From Micromonospora avicenniae (GTDB taxonomy: Bacteria > Actinomycetota > Actinomycetes > Mycobacteriales > Micromonosporaceae): a stretch of 64,000 bases of DNA. Location: positions 1 to 64,000 of the forward strand of contig NZ_FTNF01000021.1 of the NCBI RefSeq assembly GCF_900156065.1. Reading direction: 5' to 3'. The position numbers and the translations under genes were made by a program. Of the stretch, positions 62,177 to 64,000 are shown piece after piece. Within the stretch, counting starts at the first letter, position 1. Every line of letters begins with the position of its first letter. The notes under the pieces were generated by a model, which was not told where the DNA came from, did no database searches, and worked only from the letters and a program-made list of their open reading frames with translations.

Positions 62177-62941
62177 TCAGGCGCGGGGTCCGAGGAACAG
62201 GCCACCACTTGCGTCGATGACCTGACCGGTGATCCAGCGTGCAGCGTCGGAGGCGAGGAACGCGACGACGTCGGCGATGTCGTCGGGCCCGCCCAGCCGG
62301 TTGAGTGCCGTCATTCCAGCGATGAGTTCGGCCAGGCCCGGCGCTTCGAACGCAGATCCGTTGGTCGCCGTCCGCGTGGCGCCGGGAGCAACCGCGTTCA
62401 CCGTGATTCCTCGGGTACCGAGTTGGATGGCCAAGGTCCTGCTCATCGTCTCGACCGCGCTTTTCGTCATGGCGAAGGACGTCTGGGTGGGGTTGGCCAT
62501 GCGGGTTGCCACGGACGAGAGCGTGATGATGCGGCCACCGTCGCGCAGTAGTGGCAATGCTCGCTGGATGATGAAGTACGGCGCGCGCACGTTCACCGCG
62601 AAGAGGCGGTCGAACTCGGTGCGCGTTGTGGCCCCGAGCGGGCCGGCGGGCGTAGCCGCCGCGTTGTTGACCAGGATGTCGAGTGGCCGACCGGCCAGGC
62701 CGGCCTCGGCTCCGGCGAGGAGCGTGTCGACGTCGTGATCCACGCCCAGCTCAGCCCTGACGACGAGCGCGGTTCCACCGGCCCGTTCGATCTCGTCGAC
62801 CGTCGCTGTCGCACCGTCCTTGTCCGTGCCGAAATGCACGATGACCATTGCCCCTTCTGTCGCCAGCCGGGCTGCGATCGCCCGCCCGATGCCACGGGAC
62901 GCTCCAGTCACGAGAGCCGTTTTGCCAGTCAGCTCATTCAT
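62177..62941 (-). CDS. SDR-family oxidoreductase with Phe at the catalytic Tyr position
   Basis: A 254-residue classical short-chain dehydrogenase/reductase: cofactor motif TGASRGIGRAIA (about 9-20), ILVNNAA, active-site Ser in IITLSSVATRM, the PTQTSFAMTKSAVETM segment, and NAVAPGATRT. At the catalytic YxxxK the residue is Phe156 with Lys160 kept. ATG 62941 (MNELTGKTALV) is preferred; upstream frame to 63025 is promoter DNA. A GAGGTTGG lies just before the ATG. Divergent from a TetR regulator over two operators, which probably control it. The final DASGGLFLGPRA is a normal SDR C-terminus. Confidence 0.9.
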   Translation of the reverse strand: MNELTGKTALVTGASRGIGRAIAARLATEGAMVIVHFGTDKDGATATVDEIERAGGTALVVRAELGVDHDVDTLLAGAEAGLAGRPLDILVNNAAATPAGPLGATTRTEFDRLFAVNVRAPYFIIQRALPLLRDGGRIITLSSVATRMANPTQTSFAMTKSAVETMSRTLAIQLGTRGITVNAVAPGATRTATNGSAFEAPGLAELIAGMTALNRLGGPDDIADVVAFLASDAARWITGQVIDASGGLFLGPRA

Positions 62942-62966
62942 GCCAACCAACCTCACGATGCGAGTC

Positions 62967-63001
62967 ACTACCAAGACGATAGTAACTACCAGTGCGGTAG
63001 T
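62967..63001. promoter_or_regulatory. Divergent promoter with two tandem TetR-type operators
   Basis: ACTACC-N5-GATAGT (62967-62983, one mismatch) and ACTACC-N5-GGTAGT (62985-63001, perfect) are centred 18 bp apart between the SDR and TetR starts. On the minus strand TACTAT lies at 62984-62979, within the operators, with TAGACA about 16 bases upstream, a credible promoter for the SDR gene. Confidence 0.65.
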
Positions 63002-63010
63002 GTCTACCAC

Positions 63011-63718
63011 ATGCCCGATCAGCACTCAACCCTGAGAGCGCAACGGCGAGCCGAGACGCAACGCGTGATCCAGGCGCACGCTGTACGTCTGTTCACCGAG
63101 CGCGGCTACGACGCCACGACCGTCACCGACGTCGCCGAAGCCGCAGGCGTGTCTCCCATGACCGTGTATCGGCACTTCCCCACGAAAGAGGATCTCGTCC
63201 TCATCGACCAGCACGGCCAGCTCGTCGCCGAGTGCATCGCCGCGACGCCCGCCGCGCAGCCCCTGGTCCGCCGCATCGGCAGCGCGCTCATCGACTCGGC
63301 CACGGCACTGACCAGCGGCCGCCACGGAAACGACCTGACAGCGGACGGGCGGTTCCTCCTCGCCCGCCTTCGGCTCATGATTTCCACGCCGGCCTTGCGG
63401 GCCAAGCACCTGGACAACCACTACGCCCTTCAGCAGGCCATCGTCACCGCCATCGAGGACGACGCCACCGATCCCGAAACGACGTTCCACGCCCAGGCGG
63501 CGGCCAGCGCATGCCTGGCCGTTCTGCACACGGCACTGACGCGGTGGGCCGAGGACGACGGACGGGCCGAACTACCGGACCTGATCGCGAAGGCGCTCGC
63601 TGCCGCCTTCGGCGATGACATCGTCGACACCCGCCGCGACTCCGGCCGACCGCAACCGGCGGGTAGCCCCACCAGGCTCGCCGGAGCGGATCCAGGTGAC
63701 CCGCGATGCGTGCGATAG
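63011..63718 (+). CDS. TetR-family transcriptional regulator
   Basis: A 235-residue TetR repressor: RVIQAHAVRLFTERGYDATTVTDVAEAAGVSPMTVYRHFPTKEDL contains the N-terminal HTH (about 30-60), followed by a helical ligand domain (LVRRIGSALIDSATALTSG and ARLRLMISTPALRAKHL) and an Arg/Pro-rich tail. ATG 63011 begins ten bases after the second operator, so the mRNA leader is very short. It probably represses itself and the divergent SDR gene in response to a small hydrophobic compound. Confidence 0.92.
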   Translation: MPDQHSTLRAQRRAETQRVIQAHAVRLFTERGYDATTVTDVAEAAGVSPMTVYRHFPTKEDLVLIDQHGQLVAECIAATPAAQPLVRRIGSALIDSATALTSGRHGNDLTADGRFLLARLRLMISTPALRAKHLDNHYALQQAIVTAIEDDATDPETTFHAQAAASACLAVLHTALTRWAEDDGRAELPDLIAKALAAAFGDDIVDTRRDSGRPQPAGSPTRLAGADPGDPRCVR

Positions 63719-63776
63719 CACTCACCGCAGGTGGCTATCCGGTGGATCGTGAGCTGGCCTGCCGTACGGTCCCTTC

Positions 63777-64000
63777 ATGACGCACCTTCTGTTGATCTCC
63801 GGCAGCACCCGCGCGGGGTCGACCAACACCGCAGCCCTGCGTACGGTCGCCTCGCTCGTTTCCGATGACGTCACCACCACTCTGTACGACGGACTCGTCG
63901 CCCTCCCCGCGTTCGTCCCCGGCGACCAGGAACCGCCGGTCGCTGTCACGGAGCTGCGCCGCACGGTCGAGGACGCGGACGCCCTGCTGTTCTGCACCCC
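63777..64000 (+). CDS. NADPH-dependent FMN reductase, N-terminal part (truncated by window edge)
   Basis: The visible 74 residues begin MTHLLLISGSTRAGSTNTAALRT and continue through TLYDGLVALPAFVPGDQEPP to RRTVEDADALLFCTP. The first strand and GSTRxGSxN loop form the FMN phosphate site of the flavodoxin-like NADPH-dependent FMN reductase family. ATG 63777 is the start. The rest of the gene is beyond the window. It is co-oriented with the TetR gene 58 bp upstream and could be in its operon. Confidence 0.85.
   Translation, partial: MTHLLLISGSTRAGSTNTAALRTVASLVSDDVTTTLYDGLVALPAFVPGDQEPPVAVTELRRTVEDADALLFCT

Noticed and set aside
1..64000. CRISPR arrays, tRNA or rRNA genes
   Set aside because: No regularly spaced direct repeats and no cloverleaf or rRNA sequence was recognised on either strand.

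Overview
The window is high-GC DNA with strong G/C bias at third codon positions, GTG and TTG starts, Tat and lipoprotein export signals, a LAL-type LuxR regulator and large secreted polysaccharide-degrading enzymes. This fits a saprophytic actinomycete (Streptosporangiales- or Micromonosporales-like); no rRNA or tRNA is present to place it further. No CRISPR array, phage block or replication origin was seen.

Layout. 0-0.34 kb: one end of an IS630-like element with a truncated transposase. 0.5-10 kb: small-molecule metabolism and efflux genes (GNAT, NTF2-like, ICL/PEPM-like enzyme, two MFS pumps), an ArsR-SRPBCC pair with a visible operator, and a LAL regulator. 10.2-16.4 kb: a 2062-residue secreted subtilase with duplicated accessory modules. 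16.5-22.5 kb: an NAD-dependent epimerase behind a double palindrome, then a two-gene unit on the minus strand: TIR-transmembrane-WD40 protein and 2-TM TrkA/Rossmann-RyR protein, which looks like an NAD-linked signalling or defence module. 22.9-27.5 kb: DUF899/HxlR divergent pair, CapA-like lipoprotein, DUF2267 protein, quinone-oxidoreductase-like MDR. 27.8-32.9 kb: a compact three-gene minus-strand operon of largely unrecognised proteins, one with a PD...ExK-like nuclease signature and hydrophobic segments, one ending in a GspG pseudopilin-like head domain. 33-34.8 kb: secreted S15/CocE hydrolase.

35-60 kb is a plant cell-wall uronate utilisation locus. A secreted GH115 alpha-glucuronidase and glucuronate isomerase (uxaC) are divergent from a LacI regulator, an ABC importer (binding protein, ATPase, two permeases), altronate dehydratase (uxaA) and a mannitol-dehydrogenase-family uronate reductase. 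These are followed by a GH79 beta-glucuronidase, a Tat-exported beta-helix protein, a second GH79-like enzyme with a C-terminal frameshift, and two GH28 pectinase-like enzymes. LacI-type operators lie in the uxaC-lacI gap and as a cluster of four before the beta-helix gene. The logic is: secreted enzymes release uronic acids from glucuronoxylan and pectin, the ABC system imports them, and UxaC/reductase/UxaA carry them to 2-keto-3-deoxygluconate. Kinase, aldolase and mannonate dehydratase are not in the window. A 168-bp MITE-like element with ends resembling the IS at position 339 is inserted at the stop codon of the beta-helix gene.

60-64 kb: a bacterial DUF3421 (DM9-like) repeat protein, an SDR gene (with Phe in place of the catalytic Tyr) divergent from a TetR regulator over two tandem operators, and the start of an NADPH-dependent FMN reductase that runs off the end.
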